Part shown: positions 15,730-24,525 of the stretch, one piece after another
Layout of the letters: each line of letters begins with the position of its first letter
How positions within the stretch are numbered: the first letter of the stretch is position 1
Source of the DNA: Saprospiraceae bacterium
Lineage (GTDB): Bacteria; Bacteroidota; Bacteroidia; Chitinophagales; Saprospiraceae
DNA: 64,000 nucleotides
Reading direction: 5' to 3'
Assembly (NCBI GenBank): GCA_020848695.1
Contig: JADLHT010000044.1
Coordinates: 60,514 to 124,513, forward strand
The notes under the pieces: model-generated
Database searches by the model: none
Seen by the model: the letters and a program-made list of their open reading frames with translations, nothing else
Told to the model about the DNA's origin: nothing
Program-made: the position numbers and the translations under genes

Positions 15730-18700
15730 ATGAGAAAAATAGATCAACAAGTTTGGATTAGTCAAGAAGACCTTACCAATGATCCTGCATTAATAAATCA
15801 ATTAGATTCAGAAAGATCTGATATTAATATCTCTTCTCTTTTAGAAGATGATCAAACAGTAGGAGTTCAAGCTAATCGTAGAGATTTCCTAAAATTATTA
15901 GGCTTTGGATTTACAGCTGCTACTTTAGCGTCTTGTGAAACACCTATAAAAAAGGCTATTCCGTACACAGTAGCAACAGATGAAATTATCCCGGGGATCG
16001 CTAATTATTACGCTTCAACATTTGTAAATGGAGGAGATGTATGTCCGGTTCTGGTAAAAACCAGAGAAGGAAGACCTATAAAGATTGAAGGAAATTCACT
16101 TTCCTCTATGACTCAGGGGGGTACCTCTTCGAGAGCACAGGCATCAGTACTTAGTTTATATGATATTAGCAGACTAAAAAATCCAGGAACGATATCTGGA
16201 GATTCAATAACAGAAATGTCATGGGCTGATCTTGATGCAACTTTAGGATCAAAATTAAACACAGGTTCAAGAATTCGAATTGTCAGCTCAACGATTATGA
16301 GCCCATCAGCTAAGAAGACATTGCGCGAGTTTACAACTCAATTTCCAAATACAAAACATTTAATGTATGATCCGATCTCAAGTGCGGCTTTATTACAGGC
16401 AACTCAAAATTGTTTTGGAATAAAGGCAATTCCGGATTACAAATTTGATCAAGCGGAGACTATTGTAAGTTTTAATGCGGACTTTCTCGGAACATGGATT
16501 TCTCCAGTAGAGTATGCAGCTCAATTTGTTAAAGGAAGAAAGGTTAATCCTCAGAATCCGAAAATGAATCGTCTTTTCCAAGTTGAGTCTCAGATGTCAC
16601 TTACAGGATCCAACGCAGATCACAGAATATTGGTCAAACCATCTGAACAAGGTTCCTCAATTATAGCTCTGTACAATTTAATTGCATCTAAAACTGGTGC
16701 ATCAAGTATTTCTGGAGGAGAGGTCAATGAAAAAGCAAAAGCAATGCTTTCCAAAGCTTCCGATATGTTAATTGCTAATAAAGGAAAATCCTTGGTTGTT
16801 TGCGGAAATAATAATCTTGACCAACAAGTTATAGTATATGGAATTAATCAGCTATTAGGTAATATTGGTACAACCGTAAACTTTAACAGAGTATCCTATC
16901 AAAGACAAGGAAACGAAACTGAAATCAACGGTTTGATTAGCGAAATGTCTTCCGGTCAGGTTGATGTTTTAATTATTTGGAATGCAAATCCTTGTTATGA
17001 TCTTCCAATGGCAAATGCATTTAAGGATGCAATGTCGAAAGTGAGCACTCGAATCAGTTTAAATTATATTATGGATGAGACAACGACAAATTGCTCTCAT
17101 TCTGCACCCGTTCATCATTATTTGGAGTCTTGGGGTGATGTTGAAGCTAAAACCGGGATTTTTTCATTAATTCAACCTACCATAAATCCAATTTTTAATA
17201 CCCGACAAGCGGAGCATTCTATTTTGACCTGGTGTAAATCACAAAAACTGGATACAAAAGCAGAACAGCCATATTATGAATATTTAAAATCATCTTGGAA
17301 AGAAATGTTTCCTTCACTAAGTTGGGATGAAACATTGCACAATGGGGTATATGAAGTACCTAGTGGTAATGCACTTAATTCCAACTTTAATGGTAATCCT
17401 GCTTCGAGCGCATCTAAAATTAATTCAACTTCGAACTCAGGACTAGAGTTAAGTTTTACTGAATCAGTTAATATTGGTGGTGGTCAATATGCTAACAATC
17501 CATGGCTTCAAGAAATCCCTGATCCAATTTCAAGATGTTCTTGGGGAAATCATGTAGGAATACCAATCACATTTGATGGCGACAGAAGATTTATAGCTTT
17601 AGAAAATATTGAAACAGATGGTACGATCGTAAATCTTGTCATAAATGGACAGAACACTGGTATTTCATCTATTAGACAATTTGGACAAATGCAAGGTACA
17701 CTTTCAGCAGCGTTAGGGTATGGAAGAATTCAAGGAGGCGTTTGTGGAACGGGTATTGGAGTTAACCTTTACCCTTATTTAAAAACTGATGAGAATGGAT
17801 TTACACAATATTACATTGATGGGATTGACTTAAAAAATGCACAAGAAGGAATTGAAAAATCTTTTGCCTGCGTTCAGCATCATCACACTATCGGCGTTAC
17901 TGCAATTGAAAAATCATCAGGTAGCAAGATAAATGCAGATGAAGCTGCACTTGTTGATGACTTTTTCAAACCTATTATTAAAGGATATCAAGGCTCGTTG
18001 ACAGATAGATCTATTTTGAGAACTTCAAATCTTTCTAATCTGAAGGAAAATTTAGAGCATAATAAAGAGAAAAGAGAAGAAGCACAGAATTTAAATTCAA
18101 AGTCATTATATCCAGGTTTTGATTATAATTATAATTCTGGACATCATTGGGGACTACACATCGATATGAATTCATGTATTGGATGTAGTTCATGTGCAGT
18201 GGCTTGTATGTCCGAAAATAATGTACCAGTTGTGGGCAAACATGAAGTTGCAAGACATCATGAAATGACATGGTTGAGAATTGATCGTTATTATTATGGA
18301 GATGTAGAAAATCCAAGTGTTGCTTATCAACCAATGATGTGTCAACATTGCAATAGTGCACCCTGTGAAAACGTTTGCCCGGTAAATGCAACTAATCACT
18401 CTTCGGACGGATTGAACCAAATGGCTTATAATCGTTGTGTCGGAACACGATATTGTGCAAACAACTGCCCTTATAAGGTTAGGAGATTCAATTGGTATGA
18501 CTATACCGAATCTGATCTTTTTCCTTGGAATTCAAGAATGATGGCTTCTGAAAAGGATAAGCCATATTATGCGGAAAATCTTGTTAGAATGGTATTAAAT
18601 CCAGACGTTACGGTTAGGTCCAGAGGAGTTATTGAAAAGTGTTCTTTTTGTATTCAAAGAATTCAGGAAGGCAAGTTAAATGCTAAAAAAGAAAATCGCC

Positions 18701-18909
18701 AATTACATGCTAATGAGGTAAAATCTGCTTGTCAAACAGCTTGTCCGACCGGAGCAATCACATTTGGAGATATGAATAATCCTGAAAGTGATCTAAGTAA
18801 AAAATTAAATAATCCATTGAATTATATTGTACTGGAGGAAATCGGTGTAAAGTCTGTGGTTAATTATTCCATGAGAGTAACAAACAAAGATGAATCCATT
18901 GAATCTTAA
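15730..18909 (+). CDS. actB: Alternative complex III subunit ActB, Fe-S/molybdopterin-like
   Basis: ActB is a 1059-aa fusion of a molybdopterin-oxidoreductase-like part, which binds no Mo cofactor in known ACIII, and a C-terminal ferredoxin-like part. A Tat motif RRDFLKLLGFG near residue 50 is followed by LASC, a lipobox, so the protein is probably Tat-exported and lipidated. Cysteine clusters CIGCSSCAVAC, CQHCNSAPCENVCP, CVGTRYCANNCP and CSFC...CQTACP fit one 3Fe-4S and three 4Fe-4S clusters. It transfers electrons between quinol oxidation in ActC and the hemes of ActA. It starts 20 nt after actA. Confidence 0.96.
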   Translation: MRKIDQQVWISQEDLTNDPALINQLDSERSDINISSLLEDDQTVGVQANRRDFLKLLGFGFTAATLASCETPIKKAIPYTVATDEIIPGIANYYASTFVNGGDVCPVLVKTREGRPIKIEGNSLSSMTQGGTSSRAQASVLSLYDISRLKNPGTISGDSITEMSWADLDATLGSKLNTGSRIRIVSSTIMSPSAKKTLREFTTQFPNTKHLMYDPISSAALLQATQNCFGIKAIPDYKFDQAETIVSFNADFLGTWISPVEYAAQFVKGRKVNPQNPKMNRLFQVESQMSLTGSNADHRILVKPSEQGSSIIALYNLIASKTGASSISGGEVNEKAKAMLSKASDMLIANKGKSLVVCGNNNLDQQVIVYGINQLLGNIGTTVNFNRVSYQRQGNETEINGLISEMSSGQVDVLIIWNANPCYDLPMANAFKDAMSKVSTRISLNYIMDETTTNCSHSAPVHHYLESWGDVEAKTGIFSLIQPTINPIFNTRQAEHSILTWCKSQKLDTKAEQPYYEYLKSSWKEMFPSLSWDETLHNGVYEVPSGNALNSNFNGNPASSASKINSTSNSGLELSFTESVNIGGGQYANNPWLQEIPDPISRCSWGNHVGIPITFDGDRRFIALENIETDGTIVNLVINGQNTGISSIRQFGQMQGTLSAALGYGRIQGGVCGTGIGVNLYPYLKTDENGFTQYYIDGIDLKNAQEGIEKSFACVQHHHTIGVTAIEKSSGSKINADEAALVDDFFKPIIKGYQGSLTDRSILRTSNLSNLKENLEHNKEKREEAQNLNSKSLYPGFDYNYNSGHHWGLHIDMNSCIGCSSCAVACMSENNVPVVGKHEVARHHEMTWLRIDRYYYGDVENPSVAYQPMMCQHCNSAPCENVCPVNATNHSSDGLNQMAYNRCVGTRYCANNCPYKVRRFNWYDYTESDLFPWNSRMMASEKDKPYYAENLVRMVLNPDVTVRSRGVIEKCSFCIQRIQEGKLNAKKENRQLHANEVKSACQTACPTGAITFGDMNNPESDLSKKLNNPLNYIVLEEIGVKSVVNYSMRVTNKDESIES

Positions 18910-18930
18910 TTAATTTAAAAAAGGAAAAAA

Positions 18931-20358
18931 ATGTCAGGAGGAGTTGTTGCGCCGGTAAGAAGACCTTTAATCGAAGGGCATAAGACCTATCACCAGATAA
19001 CTGAAGATTTATGTTCTCCAACAGAGAAGGCACCTTCAAAAGCTTGGATTATAGCTTTCATCATATCTGTTTCTGTACTTGCATTTGGATTGTTCTGTAT
19101 TTTCTGGACTATCTGGATGGGAATTGGAACTTGGGGATCTAACAGAACGATTGGTTGGGCATACGATATTACCAATTTCGTATGGTGGATTGGTATTGGA
19201 CATGCAGGAACACTTATTTCTGCAATCTTACTTCTATTTAGGCAACGCTGGCGAACCGGTGTTAACCGTGCAGCGGAAGCCATGACCATATTTGCGGTAA
19301 TTTGTGCTGCTTTATTCCCTGCTATTCACGTAGGAAGAATTTGGGTTGTATTTTACTTTTTTCCATATCCCAATACAAGAGGTTCGATTTGGCCTAATTT
19401 TAATTCGCCTTTGTTATGGGACGTTTTTGCCATATCAACCTATTTCTCAGTTTCACTTTTATTCTGGTACACAGGATTGGTTCCCGACTTTGCCAGTATT
19501 AGAAACAGAGCCAGCGGTCTAAGAAAAAAAATATACAATTCCTTATCATTCGGTTGGACTGGTTCGGCTAAACATTGGCAACGTTGGGAATCTCTTTCTT
19601 TAGTTTTGGCAGGATTATCCACACCCTTAGTTCTGTCAGTTCACACTATAGTTAGTTTTGATTTTGCTACTTCTGTCATTCCAGGCTGGCATACAACAAT
19701 CTTTCCTCCATACTTTGTTGCTGGTGCGATATTTTCAGGTTTTGCTATGGTTCAGACCCTTATGGTAATGACCCGAAAAATTCTAAAACTACAAGAGTAT
19801 ATTACGATTGAGCATATTGAATCCATGAATAAAGTTATTCTTGTAACCGGTACTATAGTTGGTGTTGCTTATTTGACCGAACTTTTCATAGCATGGTACT
19901 CAGGTTATGTTTATGAGCAATTTGCTTTTTTCAATCGAGCTACAGGAATATATTGGTGGTCCTATTTTGGGATGATGACTTGTAATGTAATATCTCCTCA
20001 AATTTTTTGGGTTAAGAAACTCAGGAGGAGTGTTTTTGTAACATTCTTTATGAGTATATTTGTAAATATCGGAATGTGGTTTGAAAGATTTGTAATCATT
20101 GCGACAACTTTAGCAAGAGATTATCTTCCTTCATCCTGGTCATACTATCGACCTACCTGGGTTGAAATTGGAATTTTTATAGGTACAATTGGTCTTTTCT
20201 TTACATTTTATATGATTTTTACCAGAGTAGCTCCCGTAGTTGCTATTGCAGAAATCAAACACATCTTAAAAGTCGGAGGAGATCAATATATTGGCGAGAA
20301 CGCTACTCATAAAAATCAACACGATACTCATTCATTATCATCAACTAATCATCATTAA
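18931..20358 (+). CDS. actC: Alternative complex III subunit ActC (NrfD-like)
   Basis: This 475-aa polytopic membrane protein of the NrfD/PsrC family has about ten hydrophobic segments and an N-terminal cytoplasmic stretch (RRPLIEGHKTYHQITEDL). It holds the menaquinol oxidation site of ACIII; the family's quinol-site residues are expected in the first helical bundle (FVWWIGIGHAGTLISAIL). The C-terminus is His-rich (HKNQHDTHSLSSTNHH). The gene lies 21 nt after actB and 23 nt before actD, in the standard order. Confidence 0.96.
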   Translation: MSGGVVAPVRRPLIEGHKTYHQITEDLCSPTEKAPSKAWIIAFIISVSVLAFGLFCIFWTIWMGIGTWGSNRTIGWAYDITNFVWWIGIGHAGTLISAILLLFRQRWRTGVNRAAEAMTIFAVICAALFPAIHVGRIWVVFYFFPYPNTRGSIWPNFNSPLLWDVFAISTYFSVSLLFWYTGLVPDFASIRNRASGLRKKIYNSLSFGWTGSAKHWQRWESLSLVLAGLSTPLVLSVHTIVSFDFATSVIPGWHTTIFPPYFVAGAIFSGFAMVQTLMVMTRKILKLQEYITIEHIESMNKVILVTGTIVGVAYLTELFIAWYSGYVYEQFAFFNRATGIYWWSYFGMMTCNVISPQIFWVKKLRRSVFVTFFMSIFVNIGMWFERFVIIATTLARDYLPSSWSYYRPTWVEIGIFIGTIGLFFTFYMIFTRVAPVVAIAEIKHILKVGGDQYIGENATHKNQHDTHSLSSTNHH

Positions 20359-20381
20359 TAAATTTTACTTCAAAGAAGATC

Positions 20382-20903
20382 ATGAGAAAATATAATGTAG
20401 ATGTTGTTTATGGAATTTATGATGACGAAGAGAAATTGCTTCATGCAGTCCGTCAAGCCAAAAGCAAGCATTTAGAAATATTTGATGTTTACTCTCCGTT
20501 CCCTGTTCATGGAATGGATAATGCATTGGGTCTGAGTGAATCAAGATTGCATATTGCCGGCTTCGTGTATGGTGCCATTGGAACACTTGTTGCTTTTCTA
20601 GGGATGACCTGGATATTTACAAGGGATTGGCCAATAATTTTCGGAGGTAAACCTTATTGGGCAGTTCCTTCCTTTATTCCAATTACCTTTGAATTGACTG
20701 TTCTTTTTTCTGCCTGGGGCATGACCCTAACTTTTTATACTATTTGTGGATTGTGGCCGGGTGTTGAAAATCCACAATTAGATTTACGAACTACAGATGA
20801 TAAATTTTGTCTGGCTTTTAATACTAAAGATGTAAGTATTTCCGATGCAAATAGTTTTTTTTCTGAGTCAGGAGCTGAAGAAGTTAACACAAAATCCATC
20901 TAA
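20382..20903 (+). CDS. actD: Alternative complex III subunit ActD (DUF3341)
   Basis: This 173-aa protein has a soluble N-terminal alpha/beta domain (residues 1-55, including DVYSPFPVHGMDNALGL) and two membrane helices (about 60-80 and 100-125). This is the DUF3341 architecture of ActD. It has a structural role in ACIII and binds no cofactor. The PFPVHG motif is characteristic. It ends 2 nt before actE. Confidence 0.95.
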   Translation: MRKYNVDVVYGIYDDEEKLLHAVRQAKSKHLEIFDVYSPFPVHGMDNALGLSESRLHIAGFVYGAIGTLVAFLGMTWIFTRDWPIIFGGKPYWAVPSFIPITFELTVLFSAWGMTLTFYTICGLWPGVENPQLDLRTTDDKFCLAFNTKDVSISDANSFFSESGAEEVNTKSI

Positions 20904-20905
20904 CC

Positions 20906-21661
20906 ATGAATTACCAATTTCTTTTTTTAATAACCATAGCAATTCTTTCGAAATCTTGTTCTCCAGCGGAAGGCAATTTTCCCGGAAGCGAGTACATGAT
21001 GGATATGGGACATGCAGTGTCTTATGAAGCTAACTCTCAACAATACTATTCATACCATCATTGGGACGGAATAGATGATTATCGAAAGTATGCAATTCCT
21101 AGAAATGCTGTGAAAGGCACGATTGCTCGTGGAGCAGTTATTTCTAAGCTGACTGATTCATTAAATACAATTTCATACACTCCAAGTGGACATAGAGATT
21201 ATCTCTATTCTAACACAGAAGAAGAAAGAATCAGAGCAAGCAAAGAAATCACTACAAATCCTATTGCTTTATCAAAAGAAGCTCTGGATCATGGTAAGTC
21301 CAATTATATGATTTACTGTGGAATCTGTCATGGTGAAAAAGGGGATGGATCTGGATATTTAGTAAGAGATGAGGGTGGAAAATACCCTGCACAACCCGCT
21401 AATTTTTTGACTGACGAATTTATTTCAGCCACTGAAGGTCGATTTTATCATGGAATAATGTATGGTAAAAATGTTATGAACGGCTATAGTAATAAGTTAT
21501 CATATTCTGAAAGATGGGAAGTTATTCATTTTATAAGATCTCTACAGGCAGCATCAAAAAATTTGAAATATACGGAAACTGAAAATACATTTTCTGCTTC
21601 TAGAGCTGCAGTAAATTCAAATACTACACAAGCTTCCGAAACGAGTACTATCAAAAAATAA
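20906..21661 (+). CDS. actE: Alternative complex III subunit ActE, monoheme cytochrome c
   Basis: This is a 251-aa lipoprotein cytochrome c. The signal peptide ends in a lipobox-like ILSKSC (Cys18). The N-terminal region contains the ActE hallmark YMMDMGHAVSYEA and PRNAVKGTIARG. The heme site is CGICH near residue 146 with a downstream Met ligand candidate in the MYGKNVMNGYS segment. It accepts electrons from the ActA heme chain and passes them on towards the oxidase. The C-terminal ~30 residues are low-complexity. Confidence 0.95.
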   Translation: MNYQFLFLITIAILSKSCSPAEGNFPGSEYMMDMGHAVSYEANSQQYYSYHHWDGIDDYRKYAIPRNAVKGTIARGAVISKLTDSLNTISYTPSGHRDYLYSNTEEERIRASKEITTNPIALSKEALDHGKSNYMIYCGICHGEKGDGSGYLVRDEGGKYPAQPANFLTDEFISATEGRFYHGIMYGKNVMNGYSNKLSYSERWEVIHFIRSLQAASKNLKYTETENTFSASRAAVNSNTTQASETSTIKK

Positions 21662-21688
21662 AGATTGTTGGTTATAAAATAAAAAAGG

Positions 21689-22972
21689 ATGAATTCTGAA
21701 CACATTCAATTACCAAATAAAGACAAAATAATTCTTTCCATATTGGGAATTATCGGTTTAATTTCATTACTTTATATTGGAGCTAATGATGATCTTGGGC
21801 ACACAAGACTTTGGACAAACCTGCTTCATAATAGTGTCTACTTTACCTTAGTAGCCCTTATGGCTATATTCTTCTTGTGTGTAAATGTCACAGCCTATGC
21901 AGGTTGGGATGTTGTATTTAGAAGAGTCTGGGGCAGTATGTCTTATTTTCTAATAGTTGGTCTGTTGTTGATGGGAATTATTGCGTTGGGAGTTTATTTT
22001 GGATGGCACAATCTTTATCATTGGGCAGATCAACACACTGCTGAAACCGATACAATAATAAAAGGAAAATCAGGATTCCTTAATAAAAATTTTTACACAA
22101 TAGGGGGATTGGGCTTTATCGTTCTATGGTTCTTTTTTGCTAAGAAAATGAGAGATTACACAATTGCAGAGGATGATCATGGAGATGGACGATGGGCTCA
22201 TTATAAATCTATGAAGTTCTATGCTGCACTGTTTTTACCTATCGCTGGATTTACCAGTGCCGCTGCAGTATGGTTGTGGATTATGTCTGTCGATCCGCAT
22301 TGGTATAGCACAATGTTTGCATGGTATGCAACTGCTTCTTGTTTTGTAAGCATGATTGCATTAACTATTCTTATTTTAATTTATCTTAAGAGCAGAGGGT
22401 ATTATCATGGAGTAACTTCGGAACACTTTCACGATTTAGGTAAATATATGTTTGCCTTTACTATTTTTTGGACTTATCTGTGGTTTGATCAGTATATGTT
22501 AATATGGTATGGAAACATTGGTGAGGAGACCATATATTTTCAGACTAGAATCCAAGAATATCCAATCTTGTTTTATGGCAATCTAGTTATTAACTTTGTT
22601 TTGCCTTTTTTAATTTTAATGAGAAATGACACTAAAAGAAAATATGGAACTTTAATTATTGTAGGTATTCTTGTTTTTGTGGGTCACTGGATCGATCTTT
22701 TTCAAATGATTAAGCCCGGAACTTTACATACTGCCATGGAATTGGGTGATCATGCATCAGCAGCAGCAACACATGGACATGAGGCAGGAACACATGGAGC
22801 TCATGGCCATGAGTTTAAAATGGGCTTTACTATTCCCGGGATACCAGAAATTGGGTTAATGTTAGGATTTGTAGCATTATTTGTAGCAACAACCTTGCAT
22901 TTTCTATCTAAAGCGTCATTAACTCCGAAACAAGATCCATTCTTACAGGAAAGTTTACATCATCATGTTTAA
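21689..22972 (+). CDS. actF: Alternative complex III subunit ActF
   Basis: This 427-aa polytopic protein with about ten helices is related to ActC but lacks an active quinol site in known complexes. It shows typical ActF sequence such as YAGWDVVFRRVWGSMSYF and SVDPHWYSTMFAWYA. A His/Gly/Ala-rich loop near the C-terminus (ATHGHEAGTHGAHGHE) precedes the last helix and could bind metal, which is inference. It ends the act set, 27 nt before coxB. Confidence 0.95.
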   Translation: MNSEHIQLPNKDKIILSILGIIGLISLLYIGANDDLGHTRLWTNLLHNSVYFTLVALMAIFFLCVNVTAYAGWDVVFRRVWGSMSYFLIVGLLLMGIIALGVYFGWHNLYHWADQHTAETDTIIKGKSGFLNKNFYTIGGLGFIVLWFFFAKKMRDYTIAEDDHGDGRWAHYKSMKFYAALFLPIAGFTSAAAVWLWIMSVDPHWYSTMFAWYATASCFVSMIALTILILIYLKSRGYYHGVTSEHFHDLGKYMFAFTIFWTYLWFDQYMLIWYGNIGEETIYFQTRIQEYPILFYGNLVINFVLPFLILMRNDTKRKYGTLIIVGILVFVGHWIDLFQMIKPGTLHTAMELGDHASAAATHGHEAGTHGAHGHEFKMGFTIPGIPEIGLMLGFVALFVATTLHFLSKASLTPKQDPFLQESLHHHV

Positions 22973-22999
22973 TTTATTATTTAAAAAACTATAGACGTA

Positions 23000-24505
23000 A
23001 TGACTTCATTAATTATAATTCTATCTGTAATACTACTTTTTGTAGTTCTTATTCAGATTGCGAAGATTTACGAAATTGCAGAAGAAATAAAAGGAGAAGA
23101 ATATTCTGAAATTACCTCAGCAGATTCCAATTCAAAGGGATTACTAATATTTTGCGTTGTATTTTTTGCTTCTTTTATCTGGGGCTGTTTGTATTATGCA
23201 AATTATATGTTGGGATATGGGCCTTTGAAATCTGCTTCTGCACATGGAGGAGCAATTGACTCCATGTTTAATGTTACAGCATTTTTTACAATAATTGTAT
23301 TTGTCATTTGTCATATAGCATTATTTTGGTTTGCCTATCAATTTAGATATAGACCGGGAAGAAAAACACTTTTTATTCCTCATAATGATAAATTAGAGTT
23401 AATCTGGACAGGAGTTCCGGCCTTCGTTATGGTTATTCTGGTTGTAAAGGGATTAATAGCCTGGAATGAGATTATGGCCGACACAAAAAAAGGAGAAGAA
23501 CATATATCCATTGAAGCAACTGCTTGGCAATTTGCATGGAATTTAAGATATCCCGGAGCTGATAGCGAACTTGGGGTAAAAGATTTTAGGTTAATCAAAC
23601 CTGGAATTAATGAGTTAGGGCAGGATTGGAATGATGAAAGAAATTTAGATGATTTCAATGCGGATGAATTAGTATTACCTAAAGGGAAAAAAGTTAGAAT
23701 CAGTATTGTAGCCAGAGATGTTTTACACGCATTTTATCTCCCTCATTTCAGAGTAAAAATGGATGCTGTTCCGGGGATTCCAACCTATTTTGTTTTTACT
23801 CCTACTAAGACTACTGAAGAATTCAGACAAGAACTTAAAAAATATAAAGAATATCAAGGTCCGTCGGATCCTTCTGATCCAAATAGTCCTCCTAAATGGA
23901 AAGCTTTTAATTATGAATTGGCGTGTGCAGAATTATGTGGAAAAGGACATTATAGTATGCGAAGATTGGTTAAAGTAGTTAGCCCTGAAGAATATGAAAA
24001 ATGGTTAACAACTCAAAAATCTTATTATTTAAGCAGCATACGAAATACTGAAGAAGACCCGTTCAAAGGCAAACCAATTGGAATTGAATTGAAATCAGAA
24101 GCAATAAAACTTGAGAGTGCGCTTGCCAAAGCTTTGGATACAAGCAACACCAACTTGGCTGACAGGACTTTAAATCTTAATAATATTTATTTTGAAACCG
24201 GATCTGCGACTTTATCGAAAGAATCAGAGATGGCTTTAAATATTCTTAAAAATGCTTTTGAAAAATATCCAAAATTAAAAGTTGAGATTTCTGGACATTC
24301 AGACAATGTAGGTGATGCAAATGTAAATCTGATCTTGTCGCAACAAAGAGCAGCAGCTGTTAAAACCTATTTGAAGAATAATGGAATTGATGAATCAAAG
24401 ATTTCAACCAATGGATATGGAATGAGCAAACCGATCGAGTCCAATGAAAAAGAAGAGGGGAGAGCTAAAAACAGAAGAATAGAATTCAAAATATTATCAT
24501 TTTAA
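23000..24505 (+). CDS. coxB: Cytochrome c oxidase subunit II fused to an OmpA domain
   Basis: The protein has 501 aa, far longer than a plain subunit II. Four hydrophobic segments lie in residues 1-155 and the cupredoxin CuA domain follows. CuA ligands are intact: His in VLHAFYLPHF, then CAELCGKGHYSM with Cys309, Cys313, His317 and Met320. After a linker (about 335-389) comes a complete OmpA C-terminal domain (about 390-501): IYFETGSATL, ISGHSDNVGD, LSQQRAAAV and GRAKNRRIEF. The peptidoglycan-binding Asp/Arg positions appear preserved. This should place a peptidoglycan anchor on the periplasmic side of the oxidase, where caa3 oxidases carry a fused cytochrome c. No frameshift or stop separates the parts. 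Confidence 0.95.
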   Translation: MTSLIIILSVILLFVVLIQIAKIYEIAEEIKGEEYSEITSADSNSKGLLIFCVVFFASFIWGCLYYANYMLGYGPLKSASAHGGAIDSMFNVTAFFTIIVFVICHIALFWFAYQFRYRPGRKTLFIPHNDKLELIWTGVPAFVMVILVVKGLIAWNEIMADTKKGEEHISIEATAWQFAWNLRYPGADSELGVKDFRLIKPGINELGQDWNDERNLDDFNADELVLPKGKKVRISIVARDVLHAFYLPHFRVKMDAVPGIPTYFVFTPTKTTEEFRQELKKYKEYQGPSDPSDPNSPPKWKAFNYELACAELCGKGHYSMRRLVKVVSPEEYEKWLTTQKSYYLSSIRNTEEDPFKGKPIGIELKSEAIKLESALAKALDTSNTNLADRTLNLNNIYFETGSATLSKESEMALNILKNAFEKYPKLKVEISGHSDNVGDANVNLILSQQRAAAVKTYLKNNGIDESKISTNGYGMSKPIESNEKEEGRAKNRRIEFKILSF

Positions 24506-24525
24506 TATTTAAAAAGTAAAAACAT

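Noticed and set aside
18035-18391. 118-aa and 76-aa minus-strand ORFs over actB
   Set aside because: Both are shadows of the Fe-S region of actB, caused by its cysteine and histidine codons.
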